Shown here: positions 63,690-64,000 of the stretch, piece by piece
Layout: each line of letters begins with the position of its first letter
How positions within the stretch are numbered: the first letter of the stretch is position 1
Assembly: GCF_020442045.1 (NCBI RefSeq)
Contig: NZ_JAGRLA010000034.1
Location: 1-64,000, forward strand
DNA length: 64,000 nt
Reading direction: 5' to 3'
Source of the DNA: Bauldia sp.
GTDB lineage: Bacteria; Pseudomonadota; Alphaproteobacteria; Rhizobiales; Kaistiaceae
Notes under the pieces: generated by a model
Told to the model about the DNA's origin: nothing
The model's input: the letters and a program-made list of their open reading frames with translations, nothing else
The model's database searches: none
Position numbers and translations under genes: made by a program

Positions 63690-63753
63690 CGGGATTTCCC
63701 GGTGGGTGCGGTCGGGGGGCGGGGCATGCCTGCACCGTCCCGGAGGTGCGGAC

Positions 63754-64000
63754 CTAGCGCTGGCAGCTGATGTTGGTGAAGTGGGTGTTGCCCTTGAACT
63801 GCAGATAGAGATTCCTGGTGTTGGCCGGGGTGACAATCATCTGGAAGGGCTGCCATCCGGCATCCCGACGGTAGAGTTGTCCCTGGATTGAAACGGCGAG
63901 GCCGGACGGTCCCTGGTTGGTCATGCCCCATTGGCCTTCGCCGTAGACGGGAACCTGAAAGCCGAGCGACGGGCTGTAGTAGAACCCTTCCATCGTGTAG
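63754..64000 (-). CDS. Hypothetical protein, probably partial at window end
   Basis: The frame stays open to the last base; an internal ATG at 63993 would give a 79-residue protein. The sequence has alternating aromatic and polar residues (GFYYSPSLGFQVPVYGEGQW, NTRNLYLQFKGNTHFTNISC) that suggest a beta-rich secreted or periplasmic protein. I see no known domain. The start may lie beyond the window. Confidence 0.5.
   Translation of the reverse strand, partial: YTMEGFYYSPSLGFQVPVYGEGQWGMTNQGPSGLAVSIQGQLYRRDAGWQPFQMIVTPANTRNLYLQFKGNTHFTNISCQR

Overview
The window is a GC-rich chromosomal segment of an alphaproteobacterium, most likely of the Hyphomicrobiales (Rhizobiales) or a close relative. 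The main evidence is gene order and family content: plsX-fabH-ihfA-MerR behind a DUF177 gene and a Cbp3-type bc1 chaperone, rplM-rpsI near argC and speB, DUF2842 beside heme A synthase, DUF2336, BigR-type sulfur sensing and a K+-independent H+-pyrophosphatase. No phage, transposase, integrase or CRISPR array was seen.

Layout. 1-4597: four neighbouring RTX (calcium-binding repeat) proteins for type I secretion; two are serralysin-like M10 zinc proteases, one is cut by the window edge and one has no protease domain. 4798-6903: hppA. 6974-8864 (minus): a cytochrome P450 and BamE. 8962-13317: bc1 chaperone, DUF177, plsX, fabH, ihfA, MerR, then a proline tRNA. 13537-14749: small genes, including a lone Flp pilin. 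14888-21938 (minus): a coherent module of a ScfR/PrpR-type regulator, a stand-alone receiver, a small membrane protein, a transporter-histidine kinase fusion and propionyl-CoA synthetase. 22141-27382: a five-gene branched-chain-type ABC importer, followed by palindromic repeats. 27860-34814: a sulfide:quinone reductase operon carrying an RND pump, divergent from a BigR-type regulator. 34811-41511: exopolysaccharide genes (polymerase, priming transferase, glycosyltransferase, and a divergent Wzz-like protein with a dead kinase domain). 41508-54665: mostly housekeeping (ctaA, argC, speB, rpsI, rplM, metY, nadK, purU, folD). 54684-57974 (minus): lower hydroxyquinol pathway. 58133-63689: a P-type ATPase, an orphan amino-acid binding protein and an L,D-transpeptidase.

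The most interesting observation is in the 14888-21938 module. The DNA-binding regulator contains an internal stretch of about 60 residues that closely resembles the dimerisation/phosphotransfer helix pair of the histidine kinase encoded three genes away, but with glutamine in place of the phospho-accepting histidine. The receiver encoded between them has no output domain. This suggests, as inference, that the receiver docks on the pseudo-kinase helices of the transcription factor, giving a short-chain-fatty-acid signalling circuit that ends in propionyl-CoA synthetase.

The second notable block is the sulfide:quinone reductase operon, where an RND pump and its adaptor are co-transcribed with sulfide oxidation genes. 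Its AT-rich inverted repeat overlaps the regulator's start codon.
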